Source: Thermohalobaculum sp965263335
GTDB taxonomy: Bacteria; Pseudomonadota; Alphaproteobacteria; Rhodobacterales; Rhodobacteraceae
Assembly (NCBI GenBank): GCA_965263335.1
Contig: CBDHHE010000001.1
Location: 3,906,001-3,970,000, forward strand
Length of the DNA stretch: 64,000 nucleotides
Direction: 5' to 3'
Positions within the stretch are counted from its first letter, which is position 1. Every line of letters starts with the position of its first letter. The position numbers were made by a program, and so were the translations under genes. The notes under the pieces were generated by a model. It was not told where the DNA came from. It searched no databases and saw nothing but the letters and a program-made list of their open reading frames with translations. Shown here piece after piece: positions 27,134 to 35,572 of this stretch.

Positions 27134-27931
27134 CTAGAGTTCTGCGCCTTCGGGCAGAGCGATCTCGGCGGGCGGCTCCATTGCTCCAGTCATGATCGCA
27201 ACCGCATCCGACATCGAAAAGTCCTGTGGGCGCACAACAGCGTGTCTCTGGCTGAGCCTGTGGATGTGAATGCGATCCGCGACCTCGAAGACATGCGGCA
27301 TGTTGTGGCTGATTAGGACGATTGGCATGCCACGCGCTTTCACATCCTGGATCAGTTCGAGGACCCGTCGGCTTTCCTTCACACCTAGTGCGGCCGTGGG
27401 CTCATCCATGATCACGAATTTGGATGCAAAGGCCGCCGCTCTTGCGACCGCAACGCCTTGCCTCTGTCCGCCTGAGAGCGTTTCGACAGCCTGGTTGATC
27501 GACTGAACCGTCATCAGACCCAGTTCTGAGAGCTTGTCACGCGCGAACTCTCGCATCCTCCGCTTGTCGAGCATTCTGAAGACCGAGCCGAGCGCACCCT
27601 CTCGATAGATTTCTCTACCGAGAAACATGTTGTCCACGATGGAGAGTGCGGGGGACAGCGCGAGGTTCTGATACACGGTCTCGATCCCAGCGTTCCGCGC
27701 ATCAATCGGTGAAGCAAACGTGATGGGCTGCCCGTCGAGCTCCAAGATTCCTTCGTCGGGCTGGACCGCACCGCAAAGCGATTTGACCATGGTTGACTTA
27801 CCAGCACCGTTGTCGCCAATGACGGCAAGAACCTCGCCGGGAAACAGCTCGAAGTCAGCGCCGTTCATCGCGACAACACGGCCGTAGCGTTTGGTCAGCC
27901 CGCGGCCCCGGATCACAGGTCGAACACTCAA
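27134..27931 (-). CDS. frcA: Sugar ABC transporter ATP-binding protein, FrcA type
   Basis: About 265 aa. The start chosen is TTG at 27931, which overlaps the frcC stop (TTGA) and has AGGAGG 8 nt upstream; a GTG at 27952 would put that ribosome site inside the gene. Single nucleotide-binding domain: Walker A GDNGAGKST, signature LSGGQRQGVAVARA, Walker B FVIMDEPTAAL, switch His in ISHN. One-domain ATPases of this kind pair with FrcC/FrcB for fructose, mannose or ribose uptake. Confidence 0.88.
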   Translation of the reverse strand: MSVRPVIRGRGLTKRYGRVVAMNGADFELFPGEVLAVIGDNGAGKSTMVKSLCGAVQPDEGILELDGQPITFASPIDARNAGIETVYQNLALSPALSIVDNMFLGREIYREGALGSVFRMLDKRRMREFARDKLSELGLMTVQSINQAVETLSGGQRQGVAVARAAAFASKFVIMDEPTAALGVKESRRVLELIQDVKARGMPIVLISHNMPHVFEVADRIHIHRLSQRHAVVRPQDFSMSDAVAIMTGAMEPPAEIALPEGAEL

Positions 27932-29160
27932 GCGGTAACCCTCCTGATCCACTGGTCCATCGCCACAGCTACGATGATCAGCAAGCCGACTGCGAACGTT
28001 TGCCAGAGCACATCCACTCCTGCGAGCTTGAGGCCCGAGCGAAACACGCCCACGATCAGGGCGCCAAAGAGTGTTCCGAAAATCGCACCACGTCCGCCAA
28101 AGAGCGAGGTGCCGCCGATCACCACGGCCGTGATTGCATCGAGATTGCCCTCGTAGAAGCTCTGAGGTGACGCCGAGCCAACTCGACCGATCGCTGCCCA
28201 GCCACCGAGTGCACAGAGGAAGCCTGCAGCGCCATAGACCGAAATGAGAATACGATCCGTATTGATGCCGGAGAGCTCGGCTGCGTCCTTGTCGTCGCCG
28301 ACGGCGTAAACTGCTCGCCCCCAGCCGGTCCAGTTCAACGCATACCAGAGCACCACAAAAACGCCGAGCATCAAGAAGGATCCTAGGGTGAACTGCGCTC
28401 CGAGCATCTCGATGCGGATTGCGAAAAGTTTGAGAAGTGGTGCAGTGGCGTCAATATCCTGACTGCGAATGGTCTCGGATTCCGAGTACCAAAGATTGAG
28501 GGCGAAGAAGACCGACCATGCGCCGAGCGACGCGATGAAGGGAGGGAGTCTTAGTTCCAGAGACGGCCGCGCGACGTACCATCCGCAGGCGAGCGCACCG
28601 AGAAGACCGGCCGGCACGACGTAAATTACGGACGCACCCAGTTGCAGCAGCACAACCCAGAGTAGGATGCAGACCGCGATTGGCACCAGCCGGGCCCGCG
28701 TCACAAGAAGCCCGTTGAAGAGGCCGCATGAGAACCCGACCAGCAAGCCGATGATGATTGCGAGTAGGGTCGGCATGTCTGCTTGGACCGACAGGCGTGC
28801 CATCACCATGTAGCTGAGCACCATGATCGCGGCGACCGAGAGATCGATTCCGGCCGTCAGGATCACGAGGGTCTGTGCAGCGCCCAGTATGCCAATGATC
28901 GTGACCTGCTGGATGATCAGCGACATGTTGAAGGGAGAGAAGAAGTTGTTCGCGATCACACCAAATATGGCGCAGCTGAACAGTAGGACCATCACGGGAG
29001 CAGCGGTCGGGTTGGCGTGAAGAAAGTGATGAAACCGACCCAGAAGCGAGGTGTCGTGGCTCTCGAATGCTGCGATTTCGGATGGTGTTTTGTCTAAGAC
29101 GGCTTCGAACTCCCTCTGCGTGTTTCGCACGTCTGTCCCGCCCTTGCCATCACTGGACAT
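27928..29160 (-). CDS. frcC: Sugar ABC transporter permease, FrcC type, with insertion
   Basis: 410 aa, longer than the usual ~350. Core motifs of the ribose/fructose permease family are clear: GILGAAQTLVILTAGIDLSV, AVVIGGTSLFGGRGAIFGTLFGALIVGV and GVDVLWQTFAVGLLIIV. Residues ~159-205 (28546-28686) are a hydrophobic block inserted between ...VTRARL and PPFIASLGAW, which are adjacent in homologues as I recall them. It could add a pair of membrane helices without changing topology. A long soluble N-terminus of ~50 residues precedes helix 1. Frame is intact. Confidence 0.88.
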   Translation of the reverse strand: MSSDGKGGTDVRNTQREFEAVLDKTPSEIAAFESHDTSLLGRFHHFLHANPTAAPVMVLLFSCAIFGVIANNFFSPFNMSLIIQQVTIIGILGAAQTLVILTAGIDLSVAAIMVLSYMVMARLSVQADMPTLLAIIIGLLVGFSCGLFNGLLVTRARLVPIAVCILLWVVLLQLGASVIYVVPAGLLGALACGWYVARPSLELRLPPFIASLGAWSVFFALNLWYSESETIRSQDIDATAPLLKLFAIRIEMLGAQFTLGSFLMLGVFVVLWYALNWTGWGRAVYAVGDDKDAAELSGINTDRILISVYGAAGFLCALGGWAAIGRVGSASPQSFYEGNLDAITAVVIGGTSLFGGRGAIFGTLFGALIVGVFRSGLKLAGVDVLWQTFAVGLLIIVAVAMDQWIRRVTA

Positions 29161-29190
29161 GGGTCCCTCTCCGTTTCATGCCTTGGAGGT

Positions 29191-29216
29191 GCGGCTGCGC
29201 AATTAAACACAGCCGC
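29191..29216 (-). promoter_or_regulatory. Hairpin between frcB and frcC
   Basis: On the transcribed strand GCGGCTGTGT, loop TTAATT, GCGCAGCCGC: seven Watson-Crick pairs extended by G-U pairs to a 10-bp stem, in the 75-nt frcB-frcC gap. Same operon position as the other SBP/permease hairpins here. Confidence 0.6.
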
Positions 29217-29235
29217 GCTGCCTGGATCAGGTCCC

Positions 29236-30258
29236 CTATCCCCAGCAGAGCTTTAGAGCTTCGTCGGAGGTGATGGAGGGAATTCCGTCAATCGGCTTGT
29301 CGGTCACCAATTCAACGCCGGTGTTAAAAAAGTCGAGCCCCTCGGTCGTCTCCGGCTTGTTCCCGGATTTTGCGAACTCAACCACAGCTTCGAGCCCCAT
29401 TGATGCCATTCGAAGCGGGAACTGCATCGAGGTTGCGCCAATAACGCCATCCTTGACGTTCTGCACGCCCGGGCAGCCGCCATCGACCGAGACGATGAGG
29501 ACCTGGCTTTCCAATCCGAAGGACTTCAAGGCTTCGTAAGCGCCGGCCGCGGCGGGCTCGTTGATTGTGTGGATCACATTGATGCCCGAGTCCTTCTGGA
29601 GGAGGTTCTCCATTGCCGTGCGCCCACCCTCTTCGGAACCTGCGGTGACATCTCCGCCAACCATGCGGGGATCGTCCTCATCGTACATCTTCTTGACGTC
29701 TTTAACGTCAACGCCAAAACCCTCCAGAAAGCCTTGATTTCGCAAGACGTCGACAGTGATCTGGGATTCGGAAAGATCGAGTGTGGCGATCTTTGCCGTT
29801 GCCGTGTCGCCCATCGTGGCGGCCGCCCATTTTCCGATCAGTTCACCCGCGAGAAAGTTGTCGGTGGCGAACGTAATGTCGGCGCTGTCGATGGGATCGA
29901 AAGGTGTATCAAGCGCGATGACCAGAACACCAGCTTCCCGCGCGCGACGTACCGTATCGGCCAACCCGGCAGGATCGGATGGCGTGATGAGGATGCCCTT
30001 TGCGCCTGCGGCCACCAACGACTCGATGGCTTCGATCTGCGCCTCATTGTCCCCGTCGTACTTGCCAGCAAAGCTTCGCAGTTCAACTCCCAGCTCATTG
30101 GCCCTCTCTTGAGCGCCTTCGCGCATCTTCACGAAGAAGGGATTGGTGTTTGTCTTGGTGATGAGCCCGACCAGAATGCCTTCAGCGGTGGCGGTTGTGG
30201 CTGCTGTTCCCAGTGCGATCGCACAAACGGCAGACAGAAGTTTCCTAGATGTTTTCAC
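29236..30258 (-). CDS. frcB: Sugar ABC transporter substrate-binding protein, FrcB type
   Basis: 340 aa with signal peptide (MKTSRKLLSAVCAIALGTAATTATA). Periplasmic-binding-protein type 1 fold: GLITKTNTNPFFVKMREGA, GILITPSDP, ALDTPFDP, HTINEPAAAGAYEAL, SVDGGCPGVQNVKDG. These strongly resemble fructose/mannose receptor FrcB. First gene of frcBCA, divergent from a ROK regulator. Confidence 0.9.
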   Translation of the reverse strand: MKTSRKLLSAVCAIALGTAATTATAEGILVGLITKTNTNPFFVKMREGAQERANELGVELRSFAGKYDGDNEAQIEAIESLVAAGAKGILITPSDPAGLADTVRRAREAGVLVIALDTPFDPIDSADITFATDNFLAGELIGKWAAATMGDTATAKIATLDLSESQITVDVLRNQGFLEGFGVDVKDVKKMYDEDDPRMVGGDVTAGSEEGGRTAMENLLQKDSGINVIHTINEPAAAGAYEALKSFGLESQVLIVSVDGGCPGVQNVKDGVIGATSMQFPLRMASMGLEAVVEFAKSGNKPETTEGLDFFNTGVELVTDKPIDGIPSITSDEALKLCWG

Positions 30259-30441
30259 GGTTTCCTCCCGGGGTGTTCTCGAGCGGCGCTTGGGTTCAAT
30301 GCCCTTGACGTTGCGTTCCGCTTCACAACCCTAGCGGGTCCAATCTGATGTCAATATATAAACCAACTTGATTTATTTATCGGTGGGTGCCAGCTTCATA
30401 TTGCGCGGCGTCGCGTGCTGCGAAGTCAGCGAAAGTTTCGA
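30259..30441. promoter_or_regulatory. frcB / ROK-regulator divergent promoter region
   Basis: AT-rich core at about 30350-30381 in an otherwise GC-rich region. On the minus strand a perfect -35 hexamer TTGACA (30354-30349) precedes TAGGGT at 15 nt spacing. TTGATTTATTTAT next to it is a candidate regulator site, but no clean palindrome is seen. Confidence 0.4.
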
Positions 30442-31737
30442 ATGGTCCGGTCGCCTTCTCTAAGCAGGATGAATGTTCCAAGCTCAGGCAGCGCTCTCAA
30501 TCTTCCGAGAAGTTACAATGAGCGCTTGGTGCTGTCGCACATTCGGCGTGCCTCCCAGCTGCCCAAGGCCAGCCTGGCGCGATTGACCGGCCTCTCTCCA
30601 ACCGCGGTGACCGGGATCGTAAGGAATCTAGAGGCCGACGGCTTGCTTCAAAGTGGTCAGCCTCAGCGCGGGAAGGTCGGCCAGCCTTCGGTCCCCTTTG
30701 CATTGAATCCGGACGGTGCGCTCTCGCTGGGTCTCAAGATCGGGCGACGCAGCGCTGAGATTGCGCTGCTCGATGCAGCCATGTGTTCGCGCGGACAAGA
30801 AGAAATTTCCTATCGGGTTCCTGAGCCTGACCGGTTCGTGGAGTTTTTCGCCAGTGCACACCGCCGCCTGCTTCCCAGCCAGGCAATCGAGCGACTGGTT
30901 GGGCTGGGCGTGGCGATGCCTACGGAAATTTGGTCTTGGGCGGAAGAGGCCGGGATGTCCGACAGGACGCTGGATCAATGGCGGACATTTGATCTCGCCG
31001 GCGTCTGTGCGGATATCTTGCCCGCACCCGTCACTCTGGTGAACGACGCCACGGCCGCCTGTGCGGCCCAGCTTGCACTCGATCCTCCCTCAGCTGAGAC
31101 AGACGGTGGTCCGGCAGCTCTCAGTTTTGTGTACTTCTTCGTCGGCTGGTTCATTGGTGGTGGCGTGGTCTTAAACGGGGAACTCTTTGAAGGGGCAAGC
31201 GGCAACGCGGGCGCACTTGGATCGATGTTGGTGGCGGCGCCTGATCATGCTGAGCCTGTCCAGCTCATCCGGACCGCTTCGCTATACCGCCTCGAGAGGG
31301 AGCAGCGAGCAAAGTTGCCTGCCTCAGAACTTCCGTTTGGCAAGATCAGCTTCTCGGAGGGGACGGAGATCGAGCAGTGGATTGAAGGGGCCTCGGCTGG
31401 CATAGCGCAAGCCATCGCTGCGTCGACGGCGCTTGTGGACTGCAATGTTGCAGTCATCGATGGATCGTTCCCCGATTCCGTGCGTGCTCGGATCGTAGCC
31501 CGCACGATCGAGCGATTTGCTTCCCTCGATCGCCAGGGGCTTCGTCACGTTACCATTCGAGAAGGGTCATTGGGACGTGGCGCGAGATCGATAGGTGCCG
31601 CATGCATTCCAATGTTGGCGGCTCTTGCCGTTGATGGGGCGAGTGTCCTGCAAGCAGTCAAAGGCAACGGCACGCAAACTGACCGACCCGGGACCATTGG
31701 ACACGCGTCACCGCAGACACAGGCAGACGGAAAATGA
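30442..31737 (+). CDS. ROK-family transcriptional regulator
   Basis: About 431 aa; ATG at 30442 chosen over GTG 30415 and ATG 30469, without a decisive ribosome site. N-terminal winged helix (NERLVLSHIRRASQLPKASLARLTGLSPTAVT, abridged) followed by a ROK sugar-kinase-like domain. The ATPase-type motifs are degenerate and the zinc-site cysteines of classical ROK repressors are absent, so it is probably a sugar sensor without kinase activity. Divergent from frcBCA; its stop overlaps the downstream isomerase start (ATGA). Likely controls both. Confidence 0.85.
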   Translation: MVRSPSLSRMNVPSSGSALNLPRSYNERLVLSHIRRASQLPKASLARLTGLSPTAVTGIVRNLEADGLLQSGQPQRGKVGQPSVPFALNPDGALSLGLKIGRRSAEIALLDAAMCSRGQEEISYRVPEPDRFVEFFASAHRRLLPSQAIERLVGLGVAMPTEIWSWAEEAGMSDRTLDQWRTFDLAGVCADILPAPVTLVNDATAACAAQLALDPPSAETDGGPAALSFVYFFVGWFIGGGVVLNGELFEGASGNAGALGSMLVAAPDHAEPVQLIRTASLYRLEREQRAKLPASELPFGKISFSEGTEIEQWIEGASAGIAQAIAASTALVDCNVAVIDGSFPDSVRARIVARTIERFASLDRQGLRHVTIREGSLGRGARSIGAACIPMLAALAVDGASVLQAVKGNGTQTDRPGTIGHASPQTQADGK

Positions 31738-32426
31738 AAAGGTCGCAGATCAACGAGATTTTACGCGCTGGTGATGAGTTCATCAAATCGTTCGGGTTCA
31801 AACTGCCACCCTTCGCGTACTGGACGCCAGAACAGATGGTTGCGAATGCTGATACCGCTTCGGGCATCTTTAGAGCACGTCTGGGATGGGATGTGACGGA
31901 CTATGGCGCTGAGCGCTTTGAGGAGATGGGACTGTTCCTCTTCACGCTGCGCAATGGAGACCCGGCTGATTTGAGTTCGGGGCGAGGCATGCTCTACGCG
32001 GAGAAAGTCATGATCACACGACGCGATCAGCTTTCCCCCATGCATCGCCACATCGTTAAGGCAGAGGACATCATAAATCGAGGTGGTGGCGACTTGGTCG
32101 TGGAGCTCTTCGGCTCGTCGCAAGATGGTTCGATTGACGAGTTTTCGAACGTCAGTGTTCCATGCGATGGCCAGCTCCGAACAGTGCCTGCTGGTGGAAA
32201 GATCATGCTCAAACCTGGCGAGAGCGTCACCCTCATGCCCGGGACATGGCACGCTTTCTGGGGGGAGCGGGCGGACGTTTTGGTTGGTGAGGTCTCGACG
32301 GTGAACGATGACATGACCGACAATGTTTTTCGTGAACCAATTCGCCGCTTCTCCGAGATTGATGAGGACGAAGCGGCTTGGCGACTTCTGGTTTCTGACT
32401 TCGAGGAAAAGATCCCTGTGAGCTGA
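31734..32426 (+). CDS. D-lyxose/D-mannose-type sugar isomerase
   Basis: 230 aa, full length for the D-lyxose isomerase family (cupin fold). Metal-binding motif PMHRHIVKAEDIINRGGG, followed by the second-site region LMPGTWHAFWGE. Known activity: D-lyxose to D-xylulose, often also D-mannose to D-fructose, Mn-dependent. Coupled to the ROK regulator and divergent from frcBCA. Products fit the XylB and fructokinase encoded at 9.4-11.8 kb. Confidence 0.88.
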   Translation: MKRSQINEILRAGDEFIKSFGFKLPPFAYWTPEQMVANADTASGIFRARLGWDVTDYGAERFEEMGLFLFTLRNGDPADLSSGRGMLYAEKVMITRRDQLSPMHRHIVKAEDIINRGGGDLVVELFGSSQDGSIDEFSNVSVPCDGQLRTVPAGGKIMLKPGESVTLMPGTWHAFWGERADVLVGEVSTVNDDMTDNVFREPIRRFSEIDEDEAAWRLLVSDFEEKIPVS

Positions 32427-32779
32427 TACATCTCTTTCGGGATCAACCACTCGCATCATCGCGCGTTGCGGTCGCCCGATCCAGGTGGCGTCAGACAATG
32501 GCGCGAAGTTGAACTGAAGGGCAATCCCCAGACGTTCCGAAGCTTTGGCCGCCAAGTGATCCAGCGTCCCGAGGCAAATGCACGCACGTGCGGCAGCAGC
32601 TGCCTCTCGAGAAGACGTCACAAGCAGGAGCTACCACGAAGTTGAGCCTTGTCCGGAAGGCCACCTCAAGGCATCGATCAGGCTTAGGAGTTTTCCCGTG
32701 CGGATGCGGAACGAACGTCAGGTTACAGCTGGAGCAATGGCGGTCGGCAGCTGAGACGGCATGAGTGGCTTGCAAAGTG
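32427..32779. other. Intergenic stretch without a convincing gene
   Basis: 353 bp between the isomerase gene and the IS5 element. A minus-strand frame from about 32621 reads plausibly for ~60 codons (ARACICLGTLDHLAAKASERL region) before running antisense through the isomerase gene. It could be a scrap of a truncated gene of unknown family, cut by the IS insertion or decayed. No promoter or hairpin is evident. Confidence 0.4.
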
Positions 32780-32782
32780 TTA

Positions 32783-33712
32783 GAGCCCGATTCAAATGTT
32801 CATGAGACTTGGCAGTAGGTTGCGATGCGTCGTGTCATGAGCTTGATGCTGGAGATGTAGCACCATGCGGTGGAGCTATTGATCGATTTCTCCCAGTCCT
32901 TGGCCAAGCGGCGGCTACGCCCGTGCCAGGCAAATGTCCGCTCGACGACCCAACGGCGGGGCAGAACTTCGAAGCCTTCGGCTGTGTCCGACCGGCGTGT
33001 GATCTCAATGGTCCAGTCGCCGCAGCCCATCAGAATGCCCCGGAGTTTCTGTCCTCCGTAGCCGGCGTCTGCGAACACATGGCGCAACCATGGGTACCGG
33101 AAGCGGGTGAAGCGCAGCACCTCGGGCGCGCCGTCACGGTCCTGCACACCCGCACTCTGAATGATGAGAACCAGCATCAGGCCGATGGTGTCGGTCAGGA
33201 TATGGCGCTTGCGGCCCTTGGTCTTCTTGCCTGCATCATACCCTCAAACCCCTTCAGCCTCGGTAGTTTTCACGCTCTGGCTATCGATGACGCCTGCGGT
33301 CGGGCTGGCTTCGCGCCCCTCCAGTTCCCGTGTTGCTGCGACCAGGAGATGATTGATCGCATACCACAGGCCCTGATCGCGCCATGCATGGAAGTACCTG
33401 CGCACCGTCGAGACTGGCGGGAAGTCTCTCCGCAGCATGCGCCATTGGCAACCGCTGGATGCGATGTGCCGGATCGCATCAATGACGTCGCGCAGGTTCG
33501 TGTTGCGTGGCTTGCCGCCCGGCCTAGCAGCAGGCAACATCGGCGCGACCAGGGCCCATTCACAGTCGGTCAAATCGCTTGGATACCGCAGATGGTCCCG
33601 ACTATGTTGTTCGCGGGCGGTATCGTTCCAAGGCATATGATCCTCCATCCTGGTGACAGAGGCGGTGAATCGCAAACAACTGATATCGCGCAACTAATTT
33701 CAAATCGGGCTC
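32783..33712 (-). mobile_element. IS5-family insertion sequence (IS427-like)
   Basis: 930 bp bounded by inverted repeats beginning GAGCCCGATT (left 32783, right end 33712 on the opposite strand). A 3-bp target duplication TTA flanks it (32780-32782 and 33713-33715), matching the TNA target preference of the group. It carries a single transposase reading frame interrupted by a stop. Confidence 0.88.
32800..33636 (-). pseudogene. IS5-family transposase with in-frame stop
   Basis: Starts at ATG 33636 (MPWNDTAREQ, preceded by GGAGGATC). N-half motifs: LTDCEWALVAPMLP, GCQWRMLRRDFPP, catalytic VIDSQSVKTTEA. Then TGA at 33244-33246, followed in the same frame by GYDAGKKTKGRKRHIL, VFADAGYGG and the C-terminal RRWVVERTFAWHGRSRRL. 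Because both halves share one frame, this is a nonsense codon (CGA to TGA fits) and not the programmed frameshift common in this IS group. The element is probably immobile unless the stop is read through. Confidence 0.88.
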
Positions 33713-33745
33713 TTAGAACTGCCCGGAGCGAAGGAGACGATACCG

Positions 33746-34063
33746 ATGAAGCTTGTTCTGCGGGCTGCTGTGCTCTGTGCCGGAGTTCTTGGTGCCTCAT
33801 TTGCAGCTGCGGAGGACATTGAAGCAGGAGGTAAACTTTACAAGAAAGAGTGTCGGGGGTGCCACGGTCCGACTGCGAAAGGACTGGCCAGCTATCCCAA
33901 GCTCGCCGGGCATCCGTTCGAATACCTGGTCGATCGGCTGGAGCGCTATCGTGCCGGTGAAAAATTCGGGCCCAACACTCCTTTGATGGCTCCTCGGGCG
34001 AAGAAACTCACTGACGAGGACATCGCGAACATTGCGACCTTCATTGCGACCAAGTTCAAATAG
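33746..34063 (+). CDS. Small periplasmic class I cytochrome c
   Basis: 105 aa. Signal peptide MKLVLRAAVLCAGVLGASFAAA, single heme site CRGCH near residue 36, and an axial Met in NTPLMAPRAKKL. GGAG ribosome site upstream (GCGAAGGAGACG). It precedes a PQQ-type aldose dehydrogenase by 200 bp on the same strand and is a natural electron acceptor for it. Confidence 0.92.
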   Translation: MKLVLRAAVLCAGVLGASFAAAEDIEAGGKLYKKECRGCHGPTAKGLASYPKLAGHPFEYLVDRLERYRAGEKFGPNTPLMAPRAKKLTDEDIANIATFIATKFK

Positions 34064-34261
34064 CCTGGAGGTCTAGGACTCGCAGGTTGGCGAAAGCCGA
34101 TGTCTGAGTGCATCTGACGCCAACACGACCCGAGGTCGAATTCTCTTGTGATTACTTTGCGCCGGGGTTGCGAATCCGTGCCACCCTGACACAGTTCAGA
34201 TGGTCGACGCGCACAGAGCGCAGCGGCCCGAAAAAAGCCGAACAAATCACGGGAGGATTGA

Positions 34262-35530
34262 ATGATCGGTCGAAAATGGAAGGGGCTGCTGCCTCTGGTT
34301 CTGAGCTCCGTCATCTGCTCAGCGCCGGCTATAGCGCAAAACACCACCAGCCTGAACCACGATCTGGTGTTGGATGATCTCGAAAACCCGTGGGACATGG
34401 CTTTCCTCGGCGATGGGACAATGTTCTACACCGAAAAGTGCAAGGGCCTGTCGGTGCGGATGCCATCGGGTGAGACAAGAGCTCTGCTGGGAATGGGCGG
34501 TGTGGACGGCTACGCCTCGACCGCGGATGATCTGTTCTGCGAAGGACAGGCCGGAATGATGGGCGTGGCAGTGGACCCGGCCTTCGACAGCAACCGCCGT
34601 ATCTATGTCTACTCGACCTCGAAAATGTCGACGCCACATACCAACAGGTTGATGCGTATGGTGGTATCCGAGGATTTCTCCGGGGTCTCCGACCGAACGG
34701 ACATTGTCGATGACGTGCCGTACAAGATGGCGGCCTCAAATCACCCCTTCGGCGGACCCGGTGCGCACAATGGCGGTCGCGTTCGGTTCAATCCAGCGGA
34801 TGGCTACCTGTACTTGACCACAGGCGACACCCACAACGGTGTCGTGCCGCAGAGCCCAACCATGATGGGAAGTAAGGTGCTGCGCATTGATACGGATGGC
34901 ACCGCCGCGTCAGACAACCAGCCGCCTGTCGGCTTCGACAAGCGAACCTACACCTATGGCCATCGGAATGTGCAAGGCATCGCGTTTCACCCGGGCACCG
35001 GCAAGGCGATCACAGCGGAGCATGGCCCTTGGCACTCGGATGAGGTCACGGTGCTACGCAACGGCGGCAATGCCGGCTGGGACCCACGCCCGAACATGGC
35101 GGGCCGTGGCGACTGCCCCGACAACTACTGCGGCTACACTCCCAACCAGATGGACGGCCTGAATCGCTATCAGCGGGCTGCCTACATGCCGATGACGGAC
35201 TTCGAGACCTATCCCGCTGCAATGCCGCCGATCTGGAACAACAACGGCTGGTCGCAGGGCACTTCGTCGGCCGCGTTCCTGGATGGCGATGCGTGGGGCG
35301 ACTGGAATGGCTCGATGGTCGTGGGCATCATGGGCATTGGCTTCGGCGGCACACCGATCGGTGCACGTTTGGAAGTGCTGACGCTGAATGAAGCCGGCAC
35401 TGATCTCGATGCTGTCACCACGATGACATTGCCTATGGAAGCCGGGCGGTTCCGTTCGGTGGTGATGGGGCCGGATGGGAGCCTTTACGCAGCTGTCGAT
35501 GAAGGCCAGATCCACAAGATCACGCCCTGA
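34262..35530 (+). CDS. PQQ-dependent aldose sugar dehydrogenase family protein
   Basis: 422 aa, secreted (signal peptide ending ...SAPAIAQ). Six-bladed propeller of the soluble glucose/aldose dehydrogenase group: LENPWDMAFLGDG, MGVAVDPAF, GGPGAHNGGRVRFNPADGYLYLTTGD (active-site His), YGHRNVQGIAF and AEHGPW. Oxidises aldoses to lactones in the periplasm with electrons passed to a cytochrome or quinone. GGGAGGATTG gives the ribosome site. Family certain, sugar unknown. Confidence 0.88.
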   Translation: MIGRKWKGLLPLVLSSVICSAPAIAQNTTSLNHDLVLDDLENPWDMAFLGDGTMFYTEKCKGLSVRMPSGETRALLGMGGVDGYASTADDLFCEGQAGMMGVAVDPAFDSNRRIYVYSTSKMSTPHTNRLMRMVVSEDFSGVSDRTDIVDDVPYKMAASNHPFGGPGAHNGGRVRFNPADGYLYLTTGDTHNGVVPQSPTMMGSKVLRIDTDGTAASDNQPPVGFDKRTYTYGHRNVQGIAFHPGTGKAITAEHGPWHSDEVTVLRNGGNAGWDPRPNMAGRGDCPDNYCGYTPNQMDGLNRYQRAAYMPMTDFETYPAAMPPIWNNNGWSQGTSSAAFLDGDAWGDWNGSMVVGIMGIGFGGTPIGARLEVLTLNEAGTDLDAVTTMTLPMEAGRFRSVVMGPDGSLYAAVDEGQIHKITP

Positions 35531-35539
35531 TGACGACAC

Positions 35540-35566
35540 TGGCTGTGCCGTTCGGCGGCACAGCCA
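35540..35566. terminator. Bidirectional terminator hairpin
   Basis: TGGCTGTGCCG, loop TTCGG, CGGCACAGCCA: perfect 11-bp stem between the convergent aldose dehydrogenase gene and the SH3-domain gene. Confidence 0.8.
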
Positions 35567-35572
35567 CCCCGA

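Noticed and set aside
31761..32621. 286-aa minus-strand frame opposite the D-lyxose isomerase gene
   Set aside because: Most of it is antisense to an intact enzyme. Only its first ~60 codons lie in free DNA and match no family I recognise, so it is mentioned only as a possible scrap.
33177..33246. Programmed frameshift in the IS5-type transposase
   Set aside because: The two halves are in the same frame separated by TGA, so no frameshift is needed.
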